Positions 52,902 to 60,230 of a stretch of 64,000 bases of DNA are shown here, piece after piece (position 1 is the stretch's first letter; each line of letters begins with the position of its first letter). Under the pieces are notes generated by a model. It ran no database searches and was not told the origin of the DNA. It saw nothing but the letters and a program-made list of their open reading frames with translations. The stretch comes from an uncultured Lachnospiraceae bacterium (GTDB lineage Bacteria; Bacillota; Clostridia; Lachnospirales; Lachnospiraceae). The stretch lies in NCBI GenBank assembly GCA_902779395.1, contig CACZBK010000001.1:186001-250000 (forward strand), read 5' to 3'. A program made the position numbers and the translations under genes.

Positions 52902-54341
52902 TTATATGGAAACAAAAGCCGGCACAATGATCACTACCATAACTATCGCCAGCATCAACACCATGGGCAGTAAAAGCTTTGTCCCTGCCTCCTCACCCAT
53001 GCGTCTGGCATTCGCTTTCCTCTCCTGCAGGGCATCTTTACACTCACTTCGCATGGAGCTTAAAAAGCCTGCGGCACCAAGCCTGGCATTCTGCTCCAGC
53101 AATGATACGAGTTTTACATATCTCTGAAGCCTGCATCGTTTTGCAAAATGCTGATATGCTGCCAGTTCACTCACTCCGCTGTCCATTTCCCTGCAGCTTA
53201 AGAGCATCTCCTCATACACATACCGCTTTATACCTTTCTGCTGATACTCCGAAACCATCTTTCTCCAGGCAACGCGTATACTCATCCCCGCACCTATGTA
53301 GAGTGATAATTTGCTTACCATTTCCGGATAGTCCTGTATCAATTGCTCATCCCGTTCTTTTATCTTTTTATCCAGATCTTTATCCCTTCCCAGATACACA
53401 ACCGCAACTGCAGCCAGTATCATCACCACCAGTATCCCGGTACTGCTTTTCTTTCTCTCCTGCCATGTGACTTTTATCCCTTCCACATCCTCGGGAAGTT
53501 TAAAGAGTTCTTCATTTTTGCTTTTATCGGAAGCCTCCGAAAGAGCCGTTTCGATACTCTTTTTTATCTTTTCCGCTGCACTGACCTCTTTGGGATATAC
53601 CATCACGGAAAAGCTGTGTGTCTCATCATGTCCTTCATAAGTTATATGAGCCTCGATCTCACATAAAGTCCCTTCCGGGGAGATATCTTCCTTTATCTCG
53701 CCCATACGGTTAAATACTTCCCTGTTTTTAAAGTCCCATTCCACATAGAACGGATACCCTTTTATCTCACTTACGGGATTTAAATCTTCCCTTACCTGAT
53801 CGGGACCTGTATTTTTCCCCAATAAGGTCTTTTCCAGTTCCTGATAAAATACCGGCATCAGCTCTCTGATCTCTTCCTCTGTATAGACGCGTTCCAGAAC
53901 AGACACATCCACGGTATTTACCTGTCCTTCCATTTCCGCATCAAGCTCTACACTGTATTTCCCCCTGCCGTATTCCCTGCGCATCAGACTTGCGTTTTCA
54001 CCAAGAAGCGATTCCCCGGACTCACTGTAAGTGATAAGAAGCGTAAAGATCATTCCCACCATCAGGATAAGAAAACACAATCCGCACTTCTTTACGAACA
54101 GTATCCTTGATGACCTTTTTGCGTCTGCTGCCGGTTCAAGCATCCTGAGCCTTTCTTCATTGTGAGAGAACACTTTTTTCCTAAACCTGCTTCCCCTCAA
54201 AAGCCTCTCCATCCATACAGCCATCCGAAAGAAAGGCTTAGTCACCGCAGATGCTTCGCATTCTGCCGGAACCTCTTCCTTTGCACAGATCAAAGCAAGT
54301 ATTGTTAACACGACTATTATCGTTGCTGCAAATATGATCAT
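52902..54341 (-). CDS. tadC: TadC-like inner-membrane platform protein
   Basis: The protein has 479 residues: two helices in the N-terminal third, a long extracytoplasmic or linker region with EVSAAEKIKKSIETALSEAS, then the type II secretion F domain (QDYPEMVSKLSLYIGAGMSI, ARLGAAGFLSSMRSEC) and a final pair of helices (LLLPMVLMLAIVMVVIIVP). With TadB it forms the membrane platform on which the ATPase acts. The N-terminal extension is longer than in TadC of Gram-negatives. An AAAGGTGG site precedes the ATG. Confidence 0.85.
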   Translation of the reverse strand: MIIFAATIIVVLTILALICAKEEVPAECEASAVTKPFFRMAVWMERLLRGSRFRKKVFSHNEERLRMLEPAADAKRSSRILFVKKCGLCFLILMVGMIFTLLITYSESGESLLGENASLMRREYGRGKYSVELDAEMEGQVNTVDVSVLERVYTEEEIRELMPVFYQELEKTLLGKNTGPDQVREDLNPVSEIKGYPFYVEWDFKNREVFNRMGEIKEDISPEGTLCEIEAHITYEGHDETHSFSVMVYPKEVSAAEKIKKSIETALSEASDKSKNEELFKLPEDVEGIKVTWQERKKSSTGILVVMILAAVAVVYLGRDKDLDKKIKERDEQLIQDYPEMVSKLSLYIGAGMSIRVAWRKMVSEYQQKGIKRYVYEEMLLSCREMDSGVSELAAYQHFAKRCRLQRYVKLVSLLEQNARLGAAGFLSSMRSECKDALQERKANARRMGEEAGTKLLLPMVLMLAIVMVVIIVPAFVSI

Positions 54342-54366
54342 TTTCCACCTTTCTCCTTTTTCATAT

Positions 54367-55176
54367 TTAATATGCTATATCCAGTATCTTCTCAGCCAGC
54401 AGATATGCCGCAATATATACCGTCAGCATTACGCTCATTACCGCAACTCCGAACACACTGTGGTAAAGAGGATCAAAAAAGCCGGGAGAAGTAGTATCTA
54501 TATAGAGGATTATCCCGAAAGGTACCAGATCCATAATCTTCTGCTCCATCTTCTTTGATGAGATCTGCATCGATATCTCCCGCTCCACCTCGATCCGGTC
54601 ACTGATAAGATCTGCGGTATTATGCAGTATCGCCGGCAGATCGCCCCCGCTACGCTTAGCTATACGGAATACCTCTGCAAAATCCGTTATATCCTGTATA
54701 TGTGCACGTGCAGCCAGATCATCCAGCGCATCTTCTATATTTTCGTTATTCTTAAGCCTGCGTGCTATCAGTTTAAGCTCTTTACTTATCATTGCATCAC
54801 TCCCGTATAAAAGCCTCATATCCTCATAGGAATGCACGAAAGCATTTTCTACGGAATAGCCTGCCTGAAGCGAAGCTATCACGGCATGCATCATCTCACG
54901 AAACTGCAGCATCAGCTCACGTCTTCGTTTCTGCACCATATTCCTGCGCTCCCTTATAAGGATTATCAAAAGAAACGGAAGGGCTATAAAGAATGCTGTT
55001 ATCGAACGATAGAATACGTATGCTATCAGCATTATCAGCGCTAAACCCTTTATCAGAGCAAAAAGCCACTCTGAAGGACTTAACAGGTATCCGTCATAAT
55101 CCCGCTGCACGGAGTTTTTCCCGGTGCTCCAGCGTATTTCTTTTTTTAAGGCTCCCAATGATCCTGCCCTGTTCAT
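54367..55176 (-). CDS. tadB: TadB-like inner-membrane platform protein
   Basis: The protein has 269 residues from the ATG at 55176, chosen because the GAGGAGG site sits inside the longer frame that begins at 55200. The F domain is seen in FREMMHAVIASLQAGYSVEN and ITDFAEVFRIAKRSGGDLPA, with terminal helices including VFGVAVMSVMLTVYIAAYLL. Its first 83 bases overlap the 3' end of tadA in another frame, so both C-terminal TadA and N-terminal TadB residues come from the same DNA. That overlap is long for a bacterial operon. Confidence 0.88.
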   Translation of the reverse strand: MNRAGSLGALKKEIRWSTGKNSVQRDYDGYLLSPSEWLFALIKGLALIMLIAYVFYRSITAFFIALPFLLIILIRERRNMVQKRRRELMLQFREMMHAVIASLQAGYSVENAFVHSYEDMRLLYGSDAMISKELKLIARRLKNNENIEDALDDLAARAHIQDITDFAEVFRIAKRSGGDLPAILHNTADLISDRIEVEREISMQISSKKMEQKIMDLVPFGIILYIDTTSPGFFDPLYHSVFGVAVMSVMLTVYIAAYLLAEKILDIAY

Positions 55177-56311
55177 CTTCTCCCTCCTCTTCAAATTCAT
55201 ATAAAACAGCTGTTTCTATCACATCATCACGATATTCCAGTATCTCCACTACCTGCAGTACTTTACGGCTCTTATCCCTTAGCCTTCCCAGATGTACTAT
55301 CACGTCTATACCACTCGCAAGCTGTCCTCTTATGGCAGATAACGGAAGATCCATCCCCATAAGTATCATCGTCTCCAGGCGCGAAAGCATATCTGCCGCA
55401 CTGTTTGCATGTCCTGTCGATAACGAGCCGTCGTGTCCCGTGTTCATAGCCTGTACCATATCAAGAGCTTCGCTTCCCCTGACCTCTCCTACCACGATAC
55501 GGTCCGGTCTCATCCTCAGGCTGGATCTTATAAGGTCCCTCATGCTTATCTCTTTGCACCCTTCCACATTGGCATTACGGGTTTCCAGTCTTACGAGATT
55601 GGGGACCCCCTGTATCTGAAGTTCCGCGGAATCTTCGATAGTGATTATACGTTCATCCTTGGGAATGAAGTTCGACAAGGCATTCAGAAAGGTTGTCTTT
55701 CCCGAACCGGTCCCGCCCGAAATGAATATGTTATATCCGGCCACTACCAGCTGCTTCAGGAAATCTATGACTTCCCGGGTGATAGCCCCGAAACGTTCAA
55801 GATCATCCATCTGTATAGGCTTTTCGGGAAAACGCCTTATCGTCACTATAGGTCCGTTTAAAGCCACCGGTGCGAGCACCACATTTACTCTGGACCCGTT
55901 TGCAAGTCGTGCGTCCACTATCGGCGACGCTTCATTCACCGTCCGGTTGCAGCTTGCCACTATCTGCTGTATCACATCTTCCAGTTTTTCTTCGGAGGAA
56001 AAACTTTTTTCCCATCTGAACAGCCTGCCGGCTCGTTCCACAAAGATATTATCCTTTCCGTTGATCATTATCTCCGTAACCTTCGGATCATCCGTAAGTT
56101 CCTGAAGTATATCCAGACGTCTGATGGTATAAAACATATCCTTTGAAAGCTCCTGCTTTTCCAAAAGACTCAGTCCCAGACTTCTTCCCTGCTCCATGAT
56201 GGTTTCGTCTATTATCGTTCTTACCTCATCATCACTCAGCTCTTTCTCCATGGAAAAACGGCTCATTATGCTGTCTTTAAGCTTTTGTCTTATATCTTCC
56301 AAATCCCTCAT
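55094..56311 (-). CDS. tadA: TadA/CpaF secretion ATPase
   Basis: The protein has 405 residues. Walker A is GGTGSGKTTFLNALSNFIPK, the Asp box lies in ERIITIEDSAEL, and Walker B and the His box are in DRIVVGEVRGSEALDMVQAM and TGHDGSLSTGHANSA. Residues 1-140 are the N-terminal domain (EIMINGKDNIFVERAGRLF). It is a hexameric ATPase that powers pilin extrusion. It overlaps tadZ by 4 bases (ATGA) upstream and tadB by 83 bases downstream. Confidence 0.96.
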   Translation of the reverse strand: MRDLEDIRQKLKDSIMSRFSMEKELSDDEVRTIIDETIMEQGRSLGLSLLEKQELSKDMFYTIRRLDILQELTDDPKVTEIMINGKDNIFVERAGRLFRWEKSFSSEEKLEDVIQQIVASCNRTVNEASPIVDARLANGSRVNVVLAPVALNGPIVTIRRFPEKPIQMDDLERFGAITREVIDFLKQLVVAGYNIFISGGTGSGKTTFLNALSNFIPKDERIITIEDSAELQIQGVPNLVRLETRNANVEGCKEISMRDLIRSSLRMRPDRIVVGEVRGSEALDMVQAMNTGHDGSLSTGHANSAADMLSRLETMILMGMDLPLSAIRGQLASGIDVIVHLGRLRDKSRKVLQVVEILEYRDDVIETAVLYEFEEEGEDEQGRIIGSLKKRNTLEHREKLRAAGL

Positions 56312-57297
56312 TTTTCATCCTCCAGAAGCTTTCTCACATATACCGCAAGGTCGGAATATGGCAGTTCCTCTATGCTGGACGGGAGTTTCTTTATCCTCGG
56401 AAGCTCAAATTTCTGCGACCTGTCAAGGACATCTTCATAATCCAGACTTTTTAAAAGCTCTTCATATTGCTCAATCCTGGATAACGCCATCCCTTCCCTG
56501 TCCAGTATCGTATAGATACGATCGCACTGCCTTAACACATTCAAAAGCCCGTGTACCATTTCGGAAAGGTCCAGTATCACATGATCGTAAGAGCCTATCT
56601 CCTTTAAAGTATCGATCAGCATCAGCCAGCTTTCCTCCCTTACCTGACCAAGGTCCACAAAAGAAAACGCAGGCGATATATAATCCAGTCCGTTTACATT
56701 TCCCACCATGCTCTCCAGTTTGTATAGCAGCCTTTCCCTGCCTCCCTGCATGTAATAGACCAGATCCGTAAGATCCCTGTCCGATGATCCGTTTAAAAGA
56801 CCCGGCAGACCGGAAAACGGTTCAAAGTTCAGATAAAGTACACTGCCTTTCTTCGCCAGAAATTGACCAAGGAGCAAGGAAACCGAAGTCTGAACCTCCC
56901 GGCAAACCGGCGAGAAAACCCCATATACTCTGGTTTTCTTATTACCTGCTGCTTTTACTTCCGTACCCTTCGGTGCATAATTTTCCATGATCTCCTGCCT
57001 GATCTTTTCACCGGACTGGTACTTCCGTATGTATTCTTCATTCCCTGTGTCATCCTCTGTACCTTTAAGCAGTATCAGCTGTATCTCTCCATCCTTATCA
57101 AGTTCCCTTGCATCTTTGTAAAACCCTTCCGACGCCACTACCAGAGAAAACTTTTTCTTTTTCATCTCCTGCCTGAACGCTTCCCTGTCCGTATAGCTGC
57201 ATACGGTAAACGGGAAAGATTCCCTTCTGGATAAAAGTTCCTGCAGGCGGTAAACATATTCCTCATCCCTGTCACACAAAGCCAAAATGCTTTTCAT
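56308..57297 (-). CDS. tadZ: TadZ/CpaE-like localisation protein, degenerate P-loop
   Basis: The protein has 329 residues from the ATG at 57297 (GTG starts at 57312 and 57306 are in frame). The first 120 residues are receiver-like (KSILALCDRDEEYVYRLQ). The C-terminal ParA/MinD-like domain starts VYGVFSPVCREVQTSVSLLL. The P-loop position has no GKT or GKS, and the signature Lys is missing. The later YDHVILDLSEMVHGLL matches the Walker B part of the fold. TadZ proteins place the secretion machine in the cell. Here nucleotide hydrolysis is doubtful. It ends with a 4-base overlap with tadA. Confidence 0.78.
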   Translation of the reverse strand: MKSILALCDRDEEYVYRLQELLSRRESFPFTVCSYTDREAFRQEMKKKKFSLVVASEGFYKDARELDKDGEIQLILLKGTEDDTGNEEYIRKYQSGEKIRQEIMENYAPKGTEVKAAGNKKTRVYGVFSPVCREVQTSVSLLLGQFLAKKGSVLYLNFEPFSGLPGLLNGSSDRDLTDLVYYMQGGRERLLYKLESMVGNVNGLDYISPAFSFVDLGQVREESWLMLIDTLKEIGSYDHVILDLSEMVHGLLNVLRQCDRIYTILDREGMALSRIEQYEELLKSLDYEDVLDRSQKFELPRIKKLPSSIEELPYSDLAVYVRKLLEDEK

Positions 57298-57305
57298 TAC
57301 TTTCA

Positions 57306-57725
57306 CTACCACCTTCCTGTCATAACTATCAATGCGGCCAGCAGGATGGGAACGCTGAAATGCAGATACGTACGTCCCTTAAAACGCTTTGCGATCATTG
57401 CGGGCAGTCCTATCAACAACGCTATCAGGAGAGAAAGCAGCAGAATTTTTATACCCGCATCAAATCCCGTCATAGCGGCAAGGGCAGTTAAGAGCTTTCC
57501 GTCTCCACCCCGCATGGCCTTTATCATAAACAGCAGAAAGCAGATCCCGAATATCCCTGCTGATGCTGCTGCAGAAGAAAGCAGTCCCGGAAAGCCGGCC
57601 TTTTCATATCCGTGCAAAAGTCCGGCCACCAGTCCCGTTAAAGTTAAAGCATCAGGTATCCTGTCCGTCCAAAGGTCAGCCGTAACCGTCAGAACGAGCA
57701 TGCATATCATCATCGCCATCGGCAT
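57306..57725 (-). CDS. tadV: Prepilin peptidase (A24, TadV-like)
   Basis: The protein has 139 residues from the ATG at 57725, which follows GGGGAGG by nine bases; a longer frame back to a GTG at 57794 is possible but adds an odd Cys/Phe-rich stretch inside the structured leader. The catalytic aspartates are in TADLWTDRIPDALTL and MRGGDGKLLTALAA, in normal A24 context. It cleaves Flp pilin and TadE-type leaders. It is the first gene of the Tad operon and its stop codon lies within the upstream in-frame start region of tadZ. Confidence 0.88.
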   Translation of the reverse strand: MPMAMMICMLVLTVTADLWTDRIPDALTLTGLVAGLLHGYEKAGFPGLLSSAAASAGIFGICFLLFMIKAMRGGDGKLLTALAAMTGFDAGIKILLLSLLIALLIGLPAMIAKRFKGRTYLHFSVPILLAALIVMTGRW

Positions 57726-57809
57726 TCCGTATATCCTCCCCATACGAAAAAAACACGCAAAAACACAAATAAAGCACAAACACTTACAAAACACATTATT
57801 TAGGGAATA

Positions 57810-57886
57810 CTGTTGATCGAACTATCCCTGACTACAGTTGCTAATACTGTACAGGGGGTCAACAGACCGCCGCGGCGAAACGCCGC
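57810..57886 (-). ncRNA. Structured 5' leader of the Tad operon, class unknown
   Basis: On the minus-strand RNA a GC-rich hairpin (57872-57886, GCGGCG-TTT-CGCCGC) is followed by an extended stem-loop of three nested helices. The outer helix pairs 57859-57865 with 57810-57816 (7 pairs), the middle pairs 57852-57856 with 57826-57830 (5), and the inner pairs 57846-57851 with 57833-57838 (6), capped by a 7-base loop, with an asymmetric internal loop between outer and middle. It lies about 30 bases after the predicted start and about 85 bases before the first start codon. I could not match it to a riboswitch class known to me. Confidence 0.6.
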
Positions 57887-57900
57887 TTCAACTTGAGGGG

Positions 57901-57929
57901 ATGTTATCATGTTTTCCCGCTATATGCAA
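57901..57929 (-). promoter_or_regulatory. Promoter of the Tad operon
   Basis: On the minus strand a -35 TTGCAT (57924-57929), a 17-base spacer and a -10 TAACAT (57901-57906). The predicted start is near 57894, giving a structured leader of about 170 bases. Confidence 0.6.
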
Positions 57930-58063
57930 GGGCTATTTTTCTTATAATCAAAATGCAACCACCCGGAAAAATTTTTTTCTTCTTAAATAAAAAGCTGATT
58001 TTTGAGTCCGAAAAAAATTTTTTCAAGTCACATTATGTAACCTTTGTGCCAATGCCATCTTTG

Positions 58064-58092
58064 TTGACAATAATTTGGGCACGTCATATAAT
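58064..58092 (+). promoter_or_regulatory. Promoter of the diguanylate cyclase gene
   Basis: A perfect -35 TTGACA (58064-58069), a 17-base spacer and a perfect -10 TATAAT (58087-58092). This is the strongest consensus promoter in the window. Transcription should begin near 58099, just before the hairpin repeat. Confidence 0.88.
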
Positions 58093-58109
58093 ATATGAGG
58101 TGTACTCTT

Positions 58110-58162
58110 TTTACAGTAAGCGCAATAAATCATTGCGCTTACTGTAACGCTCAGCGAGGATA
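58110..58162 (+). repeat. Palindromic hairpin repeat, copy 2
   Basis: A 16-bp perfect stem (58111-58126 with 58132-58147), loop of five bases, then the flank TAACGCTCAGCGAGGAT that it shares with copy 1 at 19704-19760. It occupies the 5' end of the diguanylate cyclase mRNA, 46 bases before the favoured start codon. Confidence 0.78.
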
Positions 58163-58193
58163 TAACAGATCACGATAAGGATTGAAAGAGATA

Positions 58194-60131
58194 GTGAACA
58201 TACAGGGATCCACAGCAAAAAAGGTCAATAAAATAGCCGTTTTTACCAATGGATGGAGCTGTGAGTTTATAAGCGAAGTTTTTGAGGGTATACGCAAAGA
58301 AGCAGAGGCTGACTCTGTAGATATTTTTACGTTTGTTACCTATCTGCTGCCTAATGGTGTTAACAGTGTAGCACGCAATCAGCTGCAGCTCTTTCATCTT
58401 TTTAATCCTTCTGAATTTGACGGTATCATAGTACTTGCCAATACTTTTAATACCCCTGAAGAACTCACTGCCATCAAGGAGATCATCTCCAAAAGCAGCA
58501 TACCTGCAGTAACTATAGCTCTGCATCTTCCCGGTGCGGCTCTTATCGGGGCCGATAATTATCGCGGTGCCTATGAACTCGCCAAACATCTGGTGGAAGA
58601 ACACGGCTGTAAGGATATCGTTTTCATAAGCGGTTATGAAGGCAATGAAGAATGTACGATCCGCCAAAAAGCTCTGGAGGATGTGCTTGAAGAACATGGT
58701 CTTACTGTCAGGGAAACGGTATTCGGACATTTTGACTTTTATCTTTCTTCACACATCTGTGATGACTGGATCAAAGAAGGAAAACCCTTACCGGATGCTT
58801 TTGTCTGTGCAAATGATCATATGGCACTCGGTTTTATCTCAAGCCTTTACCAGAACGGTATTGATGTTCCCGGAAAAGTTCTGGTCACGGGCTATGACGA
58901 TATTCTGGATGCGAGATTTTCGTACCCAGCTGTTGCCACGGTAACGAGGCATCTTGATAAACTGGGTTCGAATGCTTATAAAGAGCTTATCGATCAGATA
59001 AATAACCCCGATAGCAGCCGGGAGCTGATGTTTGAATCCCAGTTTATTCCAAACGAAAGCTGCGGTTGTCATCCTTCCAGATCGACCACAGAGATACGGC
59101 AGAAGAAGATGCGCCATTTCTTCCATGAAAACAACGAAACGACAATGGTCGACTTCTTCTTCCAGGAGATAAGAGTGGCCATGGCTCAGGTCGAGAACAA
59201 AGAGATGTTCCACGAGATCGCAAACAGGATACTTGGAAGAAGGGATTTCTTCGGTAAAGATTATTGTATTATCACTGAGCCGATATTCTTTGAACTTGAT
59301 GACAATGCCATCCGTCAAGGCAGCCGGTATTTCCACGAAAAAATGGACGTCCTGTACCAGGCATGCAACGGAAAACCGGCAGAACTTCGTCAGTTTAACA
59401 GCTCTGAATTGTATCCGGATTACAAAAAAGAACCCGGAAAATCCAATGTTTATATCTTCTCAGCCATGTACGGAAACAATATGTGCGTCGGCTATATGGC
59501 ACTGAAAAACTATCCCTCCATTATATATGATCAGCGCTTTAAGCGATGGCTGAACAATATGGAGAGCCTGATGGTGACCGCAAGACAGTATGTATTCGCG
59601 CAGAAAGCCAACAAACAGCTTCGTGAAATATACATGAACGATTTCCTCACCGGAATGTATAACCGTACCGGCTGCGAGGATGTTCTTTACTCCTATATAG
59701 AGAACCGGATGGAAAAGGGTGAATATACCACTCTCCTCTTCGCAGACATCAATTTCATGAAAGATATAAACGACGGTTACGGACACTTAAACGGGGACCT
59801 TGCGATCAAAGCCACCGCAAAAGCCCTGAAAAGCTCCCTTTCCGATGACTGGCTCTTCGGAAGATACGGAGGGGATGAGTTTATAGCGGTAGGTCCCGGA
59901 GGAGAATCTATCGATATAGAAAGCTATCGTAAGGATTTTTCCGAAGCACTTGATAAGATCGCTGAACACCTGAAGATAGGTTTCAGCCTTTCCGCAAGTC
60001 TGGGCTACTGCCTGATATCTCCGGATGACAACGGATATATCGGTGATTTTATCAGGATAGCCGATATGTCAATGTATGAAGAAAAACAAAAACTTCATGC
60101 CGAGCGTGAACGCGAACATAAAAAATCCTAA
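58194..60131 (+). CDS. Cytosolic LacI-type sugar-sensor diguanylate cyclase
   Basis: The protein has 645 residues from the GTG at 58194; a TTG at 58182 is also in frame but its AAGGA site is too close. Residues 10-290 are a LacI/periplasmic-binding-type domain (KIAVFTNGWSCEFISEVFEG, ALIGADNYRGAYELAKHL, AFVCANDHMALGFISSL, VLVTGYDDI) without the DNA-binding headpiece and without a signal peptide. A middle region of about 170 residues is unassigned. The GGDEF domain follows (DFLTGMYNRTG, FADINFMKDINDGYGHLNGD, GRYGGDEF) with an intact active site. I see no clear RxxD inhibitory site. It should make c-di-GMP in response to a sugar-like ligand. It is divergent from the Tad operon. Confidence 0.88.
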   Translation: MNIQGSTAKKVNKIAVFTNGWSCEFISEVFEGIRKEAEADSVDIFTFVTYLLPNGVNSVARNQLQLFHLFNPSEFDGIIVLANTFNTPEELTAIKEIISKSSIPAVTIALHLPGAALIGADNYRGAYELAKHLVEEHGCKDIVFISGYEGNEECTIRQKALEDVLEEHGLTVRETVFGHFDFYLSSHICDDWIKEGKPLPDAFVCANDHMALGFISSLYQNGIDVPGKVLVTGYDDILDARFSYPAVATVTRHLDKLGSNAYKELIDQINNPDSSRELMFESQFIPNESCGCHPSRSTTEIRQKKMRHFFHENNETTMVDFFFQEIRVAMAQVENKEMFHEIANRILGRRDFFGKDYCIITEPIFFELDDNAIRQGSRYFHEKMDVLYQACNGKPAELRQFNSSELYPDYKKEPGKSNVYIFSAMYGNNMCVGYMALKNYPSIIYDQRFKRWLNNMESLMVTARQYVFAQKANKQLREIYMNDFLTGMYNRTGCEDVLYSYIENRMEKGEYTTLLFADINFMKDINDGYGHLNGDLAIKATAKALKSSLSDDWLFGRYGGDEFIAVGPGGESIDIESYRKDFSEALDKIAEHLKIGFSLSASLGYCLISPDDNGYIGDFIRIADMSMYEEKQKLHAEREREHKKS

Positions 60132-60179
60132 TGATAAAAACAATATGATCTGCATACCGGACATGTGATCCGGTACTAA

Positions 60180-60208
60180 AAAAGGCTTCCGCTTACCGGA
60201 AGCCTTTT
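60180..60208. terminator. Bidirectional terminator between GGDEF gene and fba
   Basis: A 12-bp stem (60180-60191 with 60197-60208) and 5-base loop. The minus strand has six T residues after the stem and the plus strand four. It ends fba on the minus strand and the diguanylate cyclase mRNA on the plus strand. A second hairpin (TACCGGA/TCCGGTA) lies at 60155-60175. Confidence 0.88.
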
Positions 60209-60230
60209 ATAATACATATTTATATTATGC

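Larger units (their letters stand above)
57726..58193. other. Divergent intergenic region, Tad operon / GGDEF gene
   Basis: This is the only gene-free stretch above 300 bases. From left to right it holds the Tad leader with nested stem-loops (57810-57886), the minus promoter (57901-57929), an AT-rich segment (57930-58060) with no gene that I can support, the plus promoter (58064-58092) and hairpin repeat copy 2 (58110-58162). Confidence 0.8.

Noticed and set aside
55177-55200. Longer start for TadB
   Set aside because: The added codons contain the AGGAGG ribosome site that serves the ATG at 55176.
57810-57886. Known c-di-GMP riboswitch in the Tad leader
   Set aside because: The context is tempting, but the conserved bases and helix order of GEMM-I and c-di-GMP-II are not present.
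57893-58147. 84-codon open frame in the Tad/GGDEF intergenic region
   Set aside because: It crosses two promoters and ends in the palindromic repeat. There is no ribosome site, and the ending SKRNKSLRLL is just the repeat read in frame.
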